Shown here: positions 23,827 to 31,666 of the stretch, in pieces
Layout of the letters: each line of letters begins with the position of its first letter
How positions within the stretch are numbered: position 1 is the first letter of the stretch
Assembly: GCF_001436115.1 (NCBI RefSeq)
Contig: NZ_AYZQ01000002.1
Span: forward strand, 62,001-126,000
Reading direction: 5' to 3'
DNA: 64,000 bases
Source: Lacticaseibacillus brantae DSM 23927
GTDB taxonomy: Bacteria > Bacillota > Bacilli > Lactobacillales > Lactobacillaceae
Program-made: the position numbers and the translations under genes
Notes under the pieces: model-generated
Told to the model about the DNA's origin: nothing
Database searches by the model: none
What the model saw: the letters and a program-made list of their open reading frames with translations, nothing else

Positions 23827-25629
23827 GTCGAGATGATTGCCTAGGTCGATGATTTCGTCCACGGTATCATTGAGAAATTTAATTGTGTTGTGGAGCGGTT
23901 CTGCGGTGGTGACATCCACCCCAGCGACCTTAGCGGAATCAATTGGATTGAGACTGTCACCTAGTGCTAAGAAATTGAGCCACGCATCGATTGCGGGTTG
24001 CCCTTCATTGAGTACTCGCAGATAAGCTTGGGTAGATACAGTTAGGCCGGCTGAATAGGTGTAGGAATACAAACCCATATAATAGTGGCTTTGGCGCATC
24101 CAAGTCAGTTCTGCCCCTTCTTCGAGTTTGACAGCATCGCCCCAGAAGTCTGTCAGCACTTGGCGTTTAATCTGATTCAAGCGGGCGGCATCAAATGACT
24201 CCCCGGCATCAATCAGCTTGTAAACTTCCCGTTGAAAAGCTGCTTCTAATAAATGGGTGATGAAGTTGTGGAAGTAGGTATCACCGAGTAAGCGTGACAA
24301 GGCAAACCGCTTCAGGCGATTGTCAGTCGCTTTTTCTTCGAGGCTGTGGGTCATGAGCAATTCGTGGAATGTTGACGGGCTCTCAACCACATACATGGAA
24401 GGTGCCGCTGCTAGGTAGCCGTGGTGCTCTTGGGCCAACGTCATCTGACCGGTATGACCAAGTTCATGAATGAGGGTGTATAAGCTTGGCAAGCTGTCAC
24501 TCCAGCTCATCATGACATATGGGTGTACGCCGTAAGGCCCAGCAGTGTATGCACCAGAATCTTTCCCTTGGTTGGCTGGGAAATCCGTCCAGCGTTCTGG
24601 GTAGCTCGCCATAATCCGATCGTGATAGGCTTGCCCCATAATCGCCACAGCATCGCTAACGTACTGCTTGCTGTCTTCAATTGAAATTGTTGGGGCGTAG
24701 TCCGGGTCAAGGTCAATTTGTAAATCAGCGTAGCCCATGTAATCCAGACCCCAGACTTCTTTGACGTAAGTCACATAGCGCCGCATCACTGGTGCGAGCT
24801 CGGTCATAATCACATCGATTTGGCGATTAAACATATCGCGGGTGACTTCCTGATCGGCCAGTAGATAGTCGATGACTGAATCATAACCAGCCATGGTTGC
24901 GAGCGTCTTCTCTGTTGAAACCTGGGTGTAGTAGGCAGTTGCCATGGTGCTCTGGTAGCGCCGCAAGGTTTTGTTGAACTGTGCGTACGCATTTCGCCGA
25001 ATTTCAGTATCAGGGTGGTTCTGGTAAGTTTCTTCATAACTGACAAATGAAAGCGGATATTCTTGGCCATGGGCGGTGAAAGTGCCAAAGTCCATGTCCC
25101 CAAAAATGGCTTGGTCCCGAATTTTGGATGGCGCGGCCAGCGTTGGCCCAAGTTCAGCGAGGGCCTTTTCAACGTGAGGATCCAGCCGATGGTCCGCTTG
25201 GGCCTCAAGATGGCGCATATAACTGGCAAAGTCAGGGGCTTGACCTGCGACGTCAGCCAATAAGGCCTGCGGTTGCGCTTTGAGCTCGGACTCAACGAAA
25301 CTGATTTGGCCAGCAATTTTGGCAGCCAGTTGGTCAACTCGATTCAATTGGGCGGCCAGATCAGCGTTGGTCGTATCAGTGGTATAAGGCATAAAGCCCC
25401 AATGTGAGATGCGATCGAGTTTGGTCAAAATATTCTCATAGTCACCCAGCGCATCAATAATGGTGCTTGCACGGTTGAGCTGGCCGGTATACATCCGCTC
25501 AAAATCATTCGTCAAGGCTTGGACATCTTTGAAATCTTGCTCGAAGGCCGTTTGGTCTGGGTAAATGGCTGATAAATCCCAAGTGAGTGCAGGATCGACA
25601 TCTTTACGTCGTGGCAAGGCTTCCGTCAT
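23824..25629 (-). CDS. pepF: Oligoendopeptidase F
   Basis: A cytoplasmic M3-family zinc peptidase of 601 residues that cuts peptides of about 7-17 residues. The zinc motif HELGH lies near residue 387 (TLIHELGHTGQM), with the third ligand Glu expected in SPSTFHELLM. The N-terminal part begins MTEALPRRKDVDPALTWDLSAIY as in other PepF. An in-frame start at 25743 is rejected; AAGGGGG before ATG 25629 is the good ribosome site. A TTGACC-17-TAAGCT promoter precedes it. Confidence 0.96.
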   Translation of the reverse strand: MTEALPRRKDVDPALTWDLSAIYPDQTAFEQDFKDVQALTNDFERMYTGQLNRASTIIDALGDYENILTKLDRISHWGFMPYTTDTTNADLAAQLNRVDQLAAKIAGQISFVESELKAQPQALLADVAGQAPDFASYMRHLEAQADHRLDPHVEKALAELGPTLAAPSKIRDQAIFGDMDFGTFTAHGQEYPLSFVSYEETYQNHPDTEIRRNAYAQFNKTLRRYQSTMATAYYTQVSTEKTLATMAGYDSVIDYLLADQEVTRDMFNRQIDVIMTELAPVMRRYVTYVKEVWGLDYMGYADLQIDLDPDYAPTISIEDSKQYVSDAVAIMGQAYHDRIMASYPERWTDFPANQGKDSGAYTAGPYGVHPYVMMSWSDSLPSLYTLIHELGHTGQMTLAQEHHGYLAAAPSMYVVESPSTFHELLMTHSLEEKATDNRLKRFALSRLLGDTYFHNFITHLLEAAFQREVYKLIDAGESFDAARLNQIKRQVLTDFWGDAVKLEEGAELTWMRQSHYYMGLYSYTYSAGLTVSTQAYLRVLNEGQPAIDAWLNFLALGDSLNPIDSAKVAGVDVTTAEPLHNTIKFLNDTVDEIIDLGNHLD

Positions 25630-25663
25630 ATTAAATCCCCCTTTATCGTCTGTAATCTCCTTT

Positions 25664-25692
25664 AGCTTAGCGATTGTTCGGCGTGGGGTCAA
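25664..25692 (-). promoter_or_regulatory. pepF promoter
   Basis: On the minus strand TTGACC (25687-25692) and TAAGCT (25664-25669) are 17 bp apart; this is only 35 bp from the start codon. Confidence 0.65.
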
Positions 25693-25814
25693 TGACTTGA
25701 GATTTTCTGAAAACAGCTCTGGTCTATTTGACAGAAGGAGCAATTTAGCGTAAAGTTAACATCAATTTACAACGGAAGAAGTGTTCATTTTGCATCCACT
25801 CACAAGAAAAACTG

Positions 25815-25953
25815 CTCTGTACAGTTCACGATGACCAGCGTACAGAGCCGAATGTGGGTCATCGACTCGACTACCCGAGTGTCTTTTGGTGTGGCGTCGA
25901 ATCGGTGATTGCAAGAACACGTGCGGGACGGCTGGGACAGCCGCCCCTTTTTT
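25815..25953 (+). promoter_or_regulatory. Attenuator-like leader of the ABC-F gene
   Basis: Three elements in order. A stem CTCTGTAC/GTACAGAG (25815-25847) encloses the start of a 25-codon ORF. A second stem inside that ORF pairs CGACTCGAC (25863-25871) with GTCGAATCG (25896-25904; one mismatch). Last is a terminator GGGACGGCT/AGCCGCCCC followed by six T (25925-25953), 32 bp before the ABC-F start. This is the layout of ribosome-mediated attenuation known for antibiotic-resistance ABC-F genes. The alternative antiterminator fold was not resolved. Confidence 0.7.
25831..25908 (+). CDS. Putative 25-aa leader peptide before ABC-F
   Basis: An ATG-to-TGA frame of 25 codons (MTSVQSRMWVIDSTTRVSFG and five more residues, ending SNR). 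An inner ATG at 25852 could start an 18-residue version beginning MWVIDSTTRVSF. No strong ribosome site is seen before either ATG, which lowers confidence. Its stop is 17 bp before the terminator stem. If translated, ribosome stalling by an antibiotic on this ORF could prevent terminator formation. Confidence 0.45.
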   Translation: MTSVQSRMWVIDSTTRVSFGVASNR

Positions 25954-25984
25954 ATTGCTTGGCAACAAGCGACTGGAGGAAACC

Positions 25985-27523
25985 ATGAGTCTTTTAAAAG
26001 TTGAACATTTGAGCCATCAGTTTTTAGATAAACAACTATATAGTGATACAGGTCTAGTGGTGAATCCCACAGACCATATGGGGATTACTGGCCAAAATGG
26101 TGCCGGGAAAAGTACCTTGATTCATATCATTACGGGTGATCTCATTCCAGATGAGGGTAAGATTACGTGGCAAAAGCATTTGCATGTCGGTTACTTGGAC
26201 CAGTATGCCAAACTGACACCGGGGATGACCATTTTTGATTTCCTGAAAACCGCCTTTGATGAGTTGTTTGAAGAAGAAGCCAAAATGAATCAGTATTACA
26301 CCGATTATGCGACCAATATGGATGACAAGTTGCTTGAGAAGGCTGGTGCCATTCAAAGTTTGCTCGAAGCCAAAAACTTCTATGACATTGATACGACTGT
26401 GGAAACCGTGGCCACTGGTCTGGGCATTGATGCCTTAGGCTTTGATCATGACGTTTCTGAGTTAAGCGGGGGCCAGCGGTCGAAGTTGATTCTGGCCAAG
26501 TTGCTACTGGAAGCACCTGATATGTTGTTACTGGACGAACCGACCAACTATTTGGACACGAATCATATTGATTGGTTGAGCGATTATTTGAATCATTTCG
26601 AGGGCGCTTTTGTCGTGATCTCCCATGATTACGACTTCTTGGACCGTGTGACTAACTGTATCTGTGACTTGGAATTTGGCCAGTTGACCCGTTATACCGG
26701 GACATTGCAGCAAGCATTCCGCCAAAAGGAAGCAAATCGCGAGAGTTATTTGAAGGCCTATGAGAACCAACAGAAGAAAATCGAAAAAACCAAAGCTTAC
26801 ATTCGCAAGTTTAAGGCGGGCTCCCGGTCGACTAGTGCCAAGAGCCGTGAGAAACAACTGGCCCACATGGATGTGCTCACGCCACCAAGCACTCGGCCAA
26901 CGCCGAACTTCCGGTTCCCGTATGCAGCCACGGCAACTCAGATTCTGTTAACAACGACCGATTTGGAAATTGGCTACACGAAGGCACTCTTACCAGCGTT
27001 GAATTTCTCAATTGGAAACCATCAAACAGTCGTCCTCAAAGGCTTTAATGGGATTGGGAAATCGACCCTGATTAAGACCATCATTAATGAAATCAAGCCC
27101 ATCAGTGGTGAGTTTGAAGTGGCTAGCACCGTGCAGTTTGGCTACTTTAAGCAGGACTTGAAATGGCCTAACCCACTGGCAACCGCGCTTCAATATCTGC
27201 AAGCGGAATATCCCGAGATTAAACCCAAGGAATTGCGCCAAGTGCTAGCGCGGACCGGGCTGACGTCTGAAGAAGTCATGAAGCCACTCAAGCAACTGAG
27301 TGGGGGCGAACAGTCCAAGGTCAAAATTGCCGAAGTGCTGCTCACGCCATGTAACTTCTTACTCCTAGATGAACCGACGAACCACTTGGATGACGACACG
27401 AAGAATGCGTTGCGCACAGCCATCAAGGAATTTGAAGGTGGCGTTTTGCTGGTCACCCATGAAGAAGACTTCTATGACGACTCTTGGGTCGATAAGGTGC
27501 TTGATATTGAAGCCCTGATTTAA
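25985..27523 (+). CDS. ABC-F family ATPase (ribosome-acting)
   Basis: A 512-residue twin-ATPase protein without membrane segments. Walker A motifs are GQNGAGKST (about residue 37) and GFNGIGKST (about 352); signatures are LSGGQ (about 160) and LSGGE (about 438); Walker B with DEPTNYLD and DEPTNHLD. The linker between the domains (about 230-310) is charged and helical, as in ABC-F proteins that reach the ribosomal peptidyl transferase centre. Some members give resistance to macrolides, lincosamides or pleuromutilins, others are translation factors; the leader terminator hints at the first. CTGGAGGA fixes ATG 25985, although the frame is open from 25886. Confidence 0.9.
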   Translation: MSLLKVEHLSHQFLDKQLYSDTGLVVNPTDHMGITGQNGAGKSTLIHIITGDLIPDEGKITWQKHLHVGYLDQYAKLTPGMTIFDFLKTAFDELFEEEAKMNQYYTDYATNMDDKLLEKAGAIQSLLEAKNFYDIDTTVETVATGLGIDALGFDHDVSELSGGQRSKLILAKLLLEAPDMLLLDEPTNYLDTNHIDWLSDYLNHFEGAFVVISHDYDFLDRVTNCICDLEFGQLTRYTGTLQQAFRQKEANRESYLKAYENQQKKIEKTKAYIRKFKAGSRSTSAKSREKQLAHMDVLTPPSTRPTPNFRFPYAATATQILLTTTDLEIGYTKALLPALNFSIGNHQTVVLKGFNGIGKSTLIKTIINEIKPISGEFEVASTVQFGYFKQDLKWPNPLATALQYLQAEYPEIKPKELRQVLARTGLTSEEVMKPLKQLSGGEQSKVKIAEVLLTPCNFLLLDEPTNHLDDDTKNALRTAIKEFEGGVLLVTHEEDFYDDSWVDKVLDIEALI

Positions 27524-27524
27524 T

Positions 27525-27556
27525 CAAAAAAGCCGCCAAAAATTTGGCGGCTTTTT
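27525..27556. terminator. Bidirectional terminator after the ABC-F gene
   Basis: AAAAAGCCGCCAAA and TTTGGCGGCTTTTT stem, serving the ABC-F gene and the converging MFS gene. Confidence 0.88.
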
Positions 27557-27562
27557 GTGTGG

Positions 27563-28990
27563 CTAAGCTTTCTTAGCTGAACGCCGAAGCAAGCGCTGCA
27601 GTGCGATAAGTGCGGCAATGACCAGTAAACCTGCTGAAATAAGGAATGACCAGCGCATCGCGGAGATGAAAAGATCATTCTGCTTGAGCGGATATGAAGT
27701 TACATGGCGCCCTGCTTGGGCACTCATAATCCCAAAGAGTGAAGTCGTTGAGAAACTGACCCCTAGAATCATCCCCAGGTTCCGGGATAAGGCGTTGACA
27801 CTACCAGCAATCCCTAAGCGATCCGTAGGCACGGCAGACATGACGGTCGCATTATTCGGCGACTGGAATAGCCCTAAGCCAATCCCCAAGATAATCGTCG
27901 TGAGCGCGTAGAAGCCCAATGACGTATTCAACCCGAAAGTAGCGGTCATAAATTGCGCGATTGTCGCAAGAATGAGACCAATAGCCGCAATAATTGGCCC
28001 GCCAAACTTGTCGGCCAAGACCCCACCAACTGGTCCAGACACCAGCATAGTTAAGGGAACAATTGAGAGCAATAGTCCAGAGAAACCAGATGAGAAACCA
28101 CGCGCATTAACCAGATAGTACGGTCCTAAAACGTTGAAGAAGAAGCCATTGATGAAGACGAGCAAGGCAGCAATGAGACCTAATGTGTAGTCAGGGATTT
28201 TGAAAATTGAAAGATCTAGTAACGGTGCTTTGGCATGGTTTTCAACGTAAATAAACCCAATGAATGCCACGACAGCAATGGCAAAGCAAGCCAGAATAAC
28301 GGGTTGAGTAAAGCCAATCTCTTGGCCCTCAAGCATAGCGTAGAAGAAGCTGACAATGACCACGGTGAAGGTGGCTGTCCCCAGCCAATCAATCTGAGCT
28401 GACCGGGCAGGAGCTTCTTTTGGCAGGCCGTGCAAACCAATCAGAATTGCAATGATGCCGATTGGCACATTAATCCAAAAAATGTAATTCCAAGGCAAAT
28501 AATTGAGAATGAGACCGCCAAATGCTGGTCCCGCGACAGCCCCTAAAGCAACAAAAGTTCCAATGACCCCCATTGCTCGTCCGCGTTGGCTAACCGGGAA
28601 GGTACTGGTGGTAATCCCGAAACTATTGGACATCGTCATCGCAGCACCGGTGGCTTGAATGACGCGCGCCGCCAGCAGTAATCCCAACCCCATGTTCAAT
28701 CCAGAGAGGAACGAGCCAATAATGAAGACGGCCGTCCCAATCTTGAACACGCGGCTGCGGCCGACAACGTCTCCCAGTCGGCCGAAGAACATCAGCAGAG
28801 AGCTAATGGTAATCAAATAGATGGAAACGACCCATTCAATCTCACTGGAAGAAACATGGAGCGATTTAGACATGATGGGCATCGCAATATTGACGATGGA
28901 GCCATCGAGGGTAGACATGAAACTGAAAATCCCTAAAGCAATCAAAGTTGAGATATTACGGCTTTCTGAGCCGGTCGGTTGTTGTGCCAT
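27563..28990 (-). CDS. MFS drug:H+ antiporter, DHA2 family (second EmrB/QacA-type)
   Basis: A 475-residue paralogue of the exporter at 3085-4512: same length, the same helix 1 (LGIFSFMSTLDGSIVNIAMP), the same loop motif (LGDVVGRSRVF) and the same ending pattern. About 14 helices are expected. AAAGGA lies 8 bases before ATG 28990. A TTGACA -35-like box is seen about 60 bp upstream on the minus strand without a convincing -10. It is a single gene, and its substrate is unknown. Confidence 0.9.
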   Translation of the reverse strand: MAQQPTGSESRNISTLIALGIFSFMSTLDGSIVNIAMPIMSKSLHVSSSEIEWVVSIYLITISSLLMFFGRLGDVVGRSRVFKIGTAVFIIGSFLSGLNMGLGLLLAARVIQATGAAMTMSNSFGITTSTFPVSQRGRAMGVIGTFVALGAVAGPAFGGLILNYLPWNYIFWINVPIGIIAILIGLHGLPKEAPARSAQIDWLGTATFTVVIVSFFYAMLEGQEIGFTQPVILACFAIAVVAFIGFIYVENHAKAPLLDLSIFKIPDYTLGLIAALLVFINGFFFNVLGPYYLVNARGFSSGFSGLLLSIVPLTMLVSGPVGGVLADKFGGPIIAAIGLILATIAQFMTATFGLNTSLGFYALTTIILGIGLGLFQSPNNATVMSAVPTDRLGIAGSVNALSRNLGMILGVSFSTTSLFGIMSAQAGRHVTSYPLKQNDLFISAMRWSFLISAGLLVIAALIALQRLLRRSAKKA

Positions 28991-29077
28991 ATGCGTCGTC
29001 CTTTCGCAAACGAATTCACTGATAATTTTGAGCTAACTCATTAAAATGTCAATTGATGCGCTTGCTCACCAAAGGCA

Positions 29078-29114
29078 CAAAAAAACTGTGTCGCTCCGAA
29101 AGGAACAACACAGT
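29078..29114 (-). terminator. Terminator of the amino-acid ABC importer operon
   Basis: On the minus strand ACTGTGT and ACACAGT form the stem (inner CC/GG pairs too), followed by seven T residues. Confidence 0.8.
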
Positions 29115-29118
29115 ATGA

Positions 29119-29868
29119 TTATGCTTGTTTAGGATCAAAGGTGCCGGCAGCTAGAAAGGCCTGAATCCGTGGTGTCGGTTGCGCAAAGAATTGCTCAGGG
29201 TCACCTTGGTATTCGATTTTGCCATCTTCTACGAAGACGATTTTATCGGCAACGCCACGGGCAAAATCCATATTATGCGTCACGATGACGATGGAGTCTT
29301 GCATTTTCGCTAACTCGAGAATGACTTTCAACACTTCAACCTCGAGCTCAGGATCCAATGCGCTGGTTGGTTCGTCAAACAGCATATATTCGGGAGTCAT
29401 GGCGACCATGCGGACAATCGCGATTCGCTGTTGCTGGCCGCCACTCAGTTGATCAGGATACACGTTTGCCTTGTCAGCTAAGCCCACTTTTTGAAGCAAG
29501 GACATTGCGTTGGCTTCGGCATCTTGTTTGGACTGTTTCAGCACATGAACCGGGCCTTCGGTGATGTTCGCCAGAACGGTCAGATGAGGGAAAAGGTTAT
29601 AGCCTTGGAAGACAATTCCGAGCTTTTTCCGTGCGGCGAGTACTTCCTGTTTGGTCAACGGTCGGCTGAGATCATAATGTAAGTCATCGAATTCATACTG
29701 ACCAGAGTCGGGCATTTCAAGAAAATCGATTGTCCGCAACAAGGTCGTTTTCCCAGAACCACTGGGGCCAACGATGACCGTTGTTTTGTTAGCGGGAAAT
29801 TCAACCGAGACGTCATGGAGGCCATGACCGTTGCCGAAATCCTTGTTGATTTGCGTTAATTTAAGCAT
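29119..29868 (-). CDS. Polar amino acid ABC transporter, ATP-binding subunit (GlnQ-like)
   Basis: A 249-residue ATPase with Walker A GPSGSGKTT (about residue 33), Q-loop GYNLFPHLTVLANI, signature LSGGQQQR, Walker B MLFDEPTSALDPE and the switch His in VIVTHNMDF. This is the PAAT family, which energises uptake of glutamine, glutamate, cystine or basic amino acids. AGGAGGTG 7 bases before ATG 29868. It is the last gene of an SBP-permease-ATPase operon. Confidence 0.93.
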   Translation of the reverse strand: MLKLTQINKDFGNGHGLHDVSVEFPANKTTVIVGPSGSGKTTLLRTIDFLEMPDSGQYEFDDLHYDLSRPLTKQEVLAARKKLGIVFQGYNLFPHLTVLANITEGPVHVLKQSKQDAEANAMSLLQKVGLADKANVYPDQLSGGQQQRIAIVRMVAMTPEYMLFDEPTSALDPELEVEVLKVILELAKMQDSIVIVTHNMDFARGVADKIVFVEDGKIEYQGDPEQFFAQPTPRIQAFLAAGTFDPKQA

Positions 29869-29879
29869 GGCGCACCTCC

Positions 29880-30596
29880 TTAGAATTCTTGGCTGGCTTG
29901 GACATAACGACTAGTCCATTTCTCAAGATAGATTTGTAGGATATTCAGGATTGACGAGAGCATGAGGTATAAGAATGCGACCAGGGAGTAGGAGAGCAGC
30001 GGGTTATAATACAACGCTGCAAACTGCTGGCTCACTTGGAACATTTCAATAATCGTAATGCCACTAGCCAAACTGGTGTCTTTCACCAAACTGATGAAAC
30101 TGTTGGAAAGCGGGGGTAAAGAAACTCGGGCGGCTTGAGGCAAAATAATGCGCCGTAAGACCATGCCCCGCGTCATGCCTAATGCATAGGCCGCCTCCCA
30201 TTGAGGACGAGGAATAGATGAGATCGCGCCTCGAACAGTTTCGGAGGCATACGCCCCTGTGTTGAGGGAAAACGTGATAATCCCAGCGGTCCAAGCGTTG
30301 AGTTCAAAAATAGGATGCCCGCTCACTTTAAGCATTGGTAAGCCGAAAAAGACGATGAATAATTGAACCAGCAACGGCGTCCCGCGGAAAATCCAGACGT
30401 AGAACCACACAATGCCTTTCAATAGTTTCATGAAGGGCTGTTGGCTTTCAGAAATGCGCACGAGGGCTGCCAGAACAGCGATAAGTAAACCAATGGCAAA
30501 GGAAATCAGTGTGAGGGGAATGGTGTATTTCAGCATGGCTTCAAGCATTGGTGGCAGCGATTTAGTGATAATGGTCCAGGTGTCCAAGGCAATCAT
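29880..30596 (-). CDS. Polar amino acid ABC transporter, permease subunit
   Basis: A 238-residue permease with five or so helices and the family motif GTPLLVQLFIVFFGLP plus the EAA-type loop QWEAAYALGMTRGMVLRRIILPQA that docks the ATPase. AAAGG abuts the ATG at 30596, so a TTG at 30587 (9 bases from that site) may be the real start; the ATG is kept here. Only one permease gene is present, so the transporter probably uses a permease homodimer. Confidence 0.92.
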   Translation of the reverse strand: MIALDTWTIITKSLPPMLEAMLKYTIPLTLISFAIGLLIAVLAALVRISESQQPFMKLLKGIVWFYVWIFRGTPLLVQLFIVFFGLPMLKVSGHPIFELNAWTAGIITFSLNTGAYASETVRGAISSIPRPQWEAAYALGMTRGMVLRRIILPQAARVSLPPLSNSFISLVKDTSLASGITIIEMFQVSQQFAALYYNPLLSYSLVAFLYLMLSSILNILQIYLEKWTSRYVQASQEF

Positions 30597-30623
30597 CCTT
30601 TCTTAATTAGTTGGCTAACACAA

Positions 30624-30663
30624 GGACAGCACCCGCAAATCAAGTTGAGATTTGGGGTGCTGT
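30624..30663 (-). promoter_or_regulatory. Intercistronic stem-loop between binding protein and permease genes
   Basis: GGACAGCACCC pairs with GGGTGCTGTCC, with inner CAAATC/GATTTG pairs. No T-run follows on the minus strand, so it is more likely an mRNA-stabilising or partial attenuating hairpin that keeps the binding-protein message in excess. Confidence 0.65.
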
Positions 30664-30674
30664 CCAGTGAGCCA

Positions 30675-31481
30675 TTATTTTGTCACATCGGAACCAAAGA
30701 ATTGTTTAGACAACTTGGATAAGGTGCCATTAGCCTTAAGCTTCTTCAGTGATTGATCAACCCGCTTCAACAAAGCCTTGTCAGACTTAGTCATAATACC
30801 CGCAATTGGTTGGGGTTTAATCGTGTTGCCAGCGCTGATGAGTTTGATGTCAGCCTTTGGATTCTGCTTGAGATAGGCGTGGAAGGAAGCGGAGTCATTT
30901 AAAGTGCCATCCACTCGACCTTGATCAATCAAAGCAACCGACTGGGCAAAGCCATCAACGGGCACAACTTCGGCGCCTAATTGCTTGGCGTCGACAGCGT
31001 TATTGCTCGTCACGCTTTGCGCCAGTTTCTTGCCTTTAACGTCTTTAATGGTTTTAATGGTCGTATTGTCTTTCTTAACCCCTAATTCAGTTTTACCAGC
31101 AATGTACTGGGTGGTAAAGGCGTATTTAGCTTCGCGTTCCGGTGTTTGGGCAACGTTGTTGAAGACGACGTCGTATTTGTTCACGTCTAAGCCAGCAATG
31201 AGTGAATCCCACTTGCTTTCGACAAACTTCACCTTCACGCCCATGTCTTTGGCAACGGCCCGAGCCATTTCGACTTCAAAACCGGTCAATTTACCATCGT
31301 CGTGGTAGCTGTACGGTTGATAGGTGCCTTCAAGCCCAACAGTGAGGGTGTCCTTTGTGACAAGTTCGCTTGAATAGCTGTCAGACTTACTGGTACTGGA
31401 TGATTGTGAGTTGCTGTTCCCACAAGCAACCAGAATTAGCGCCAAAGCGATGCCGGTGATGGCAGTGAGCATTTTTTTCAT
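30675..31481 (-). CDS. Amino acid ABC transporter substrate-binding lipoprotein
   Basis: A 268-residue extracellular binding protein of family 3 (SBP_bac_3). The lipobox LILVAC gives lipid-modified Cys20, followed by a Ser-rich linker. The fold starts LTVGLEGTYQPYSYHDDGKLTGFEVEMA, the hallmark block; DVVFNNVAQTPEREAKYAF and GRVDGTLNDSASFHAYL follow. GGAGGA touches an in-frame ATG at 31490, so ATG 31481 is chosen. Substrate: cystine, glutamine or related amino acid; not resolvable. A TATAAT -10 (31559-31564, minus) lies about 80 bp upstream. Confidence 0.92.
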   Translation of the reverse strand: MKKMLTAITGIALALILVACGNSNSQSSSTSKSDSYSSELVTKDTLTVGLEGTYQPYSYHDDGKLTGFEVEMARAVAKDMGVKVKFVESKWDSLIAGLDVNKYDVVFNNVAQTPEREAKYAFTTQYIAGKTELGVKKDNTTIKTIKDVKGKKLAQSVTSNNAVDAKQLGAEVVPVDGFAQSVALIDQGRVDGTLNDSASFHAYLKQNPKADIKLISAGNTIKPQPIAGIMTKSDKALLKRVDQSLKKLKANGTLSKLSKQFFGSDVTK

Positions 31482-31616
31482 AAGTATCATTCCTCCATTT
31501 TTATTTTATGGCATTAAAGGGCGGGTGCCCCATTTCTCGTAAAATAAGTTCAAAAACCATTATACACTACTTACTTTTTGTCCGCATTAAAAACCCCATG
31601 GTTATCAGTCTTTTCA

Positions 31617-31660
31617 TGAAAAAAGCATCATGGCCACATCAAATTGATGCGCCATGATGC
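31617..31660 (-). terminator. Terminator after the P-type ATPase gene
   Basis: On the minus strand GCATCATGGC pairs perfectly with GCCATGATGC, followed by a T-run. It lies 7 bp after the ATPase stop. Confidence 0.88.
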
Positions 31661-31666
31661 CAAAGT

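Noticed and set aside
25762-25986. A 74-codon minus-strand frame over the ABC-F leader
   Set aside because: It covers the leader stems and terminator in antisense, has no ribosome site and no recognisable product.
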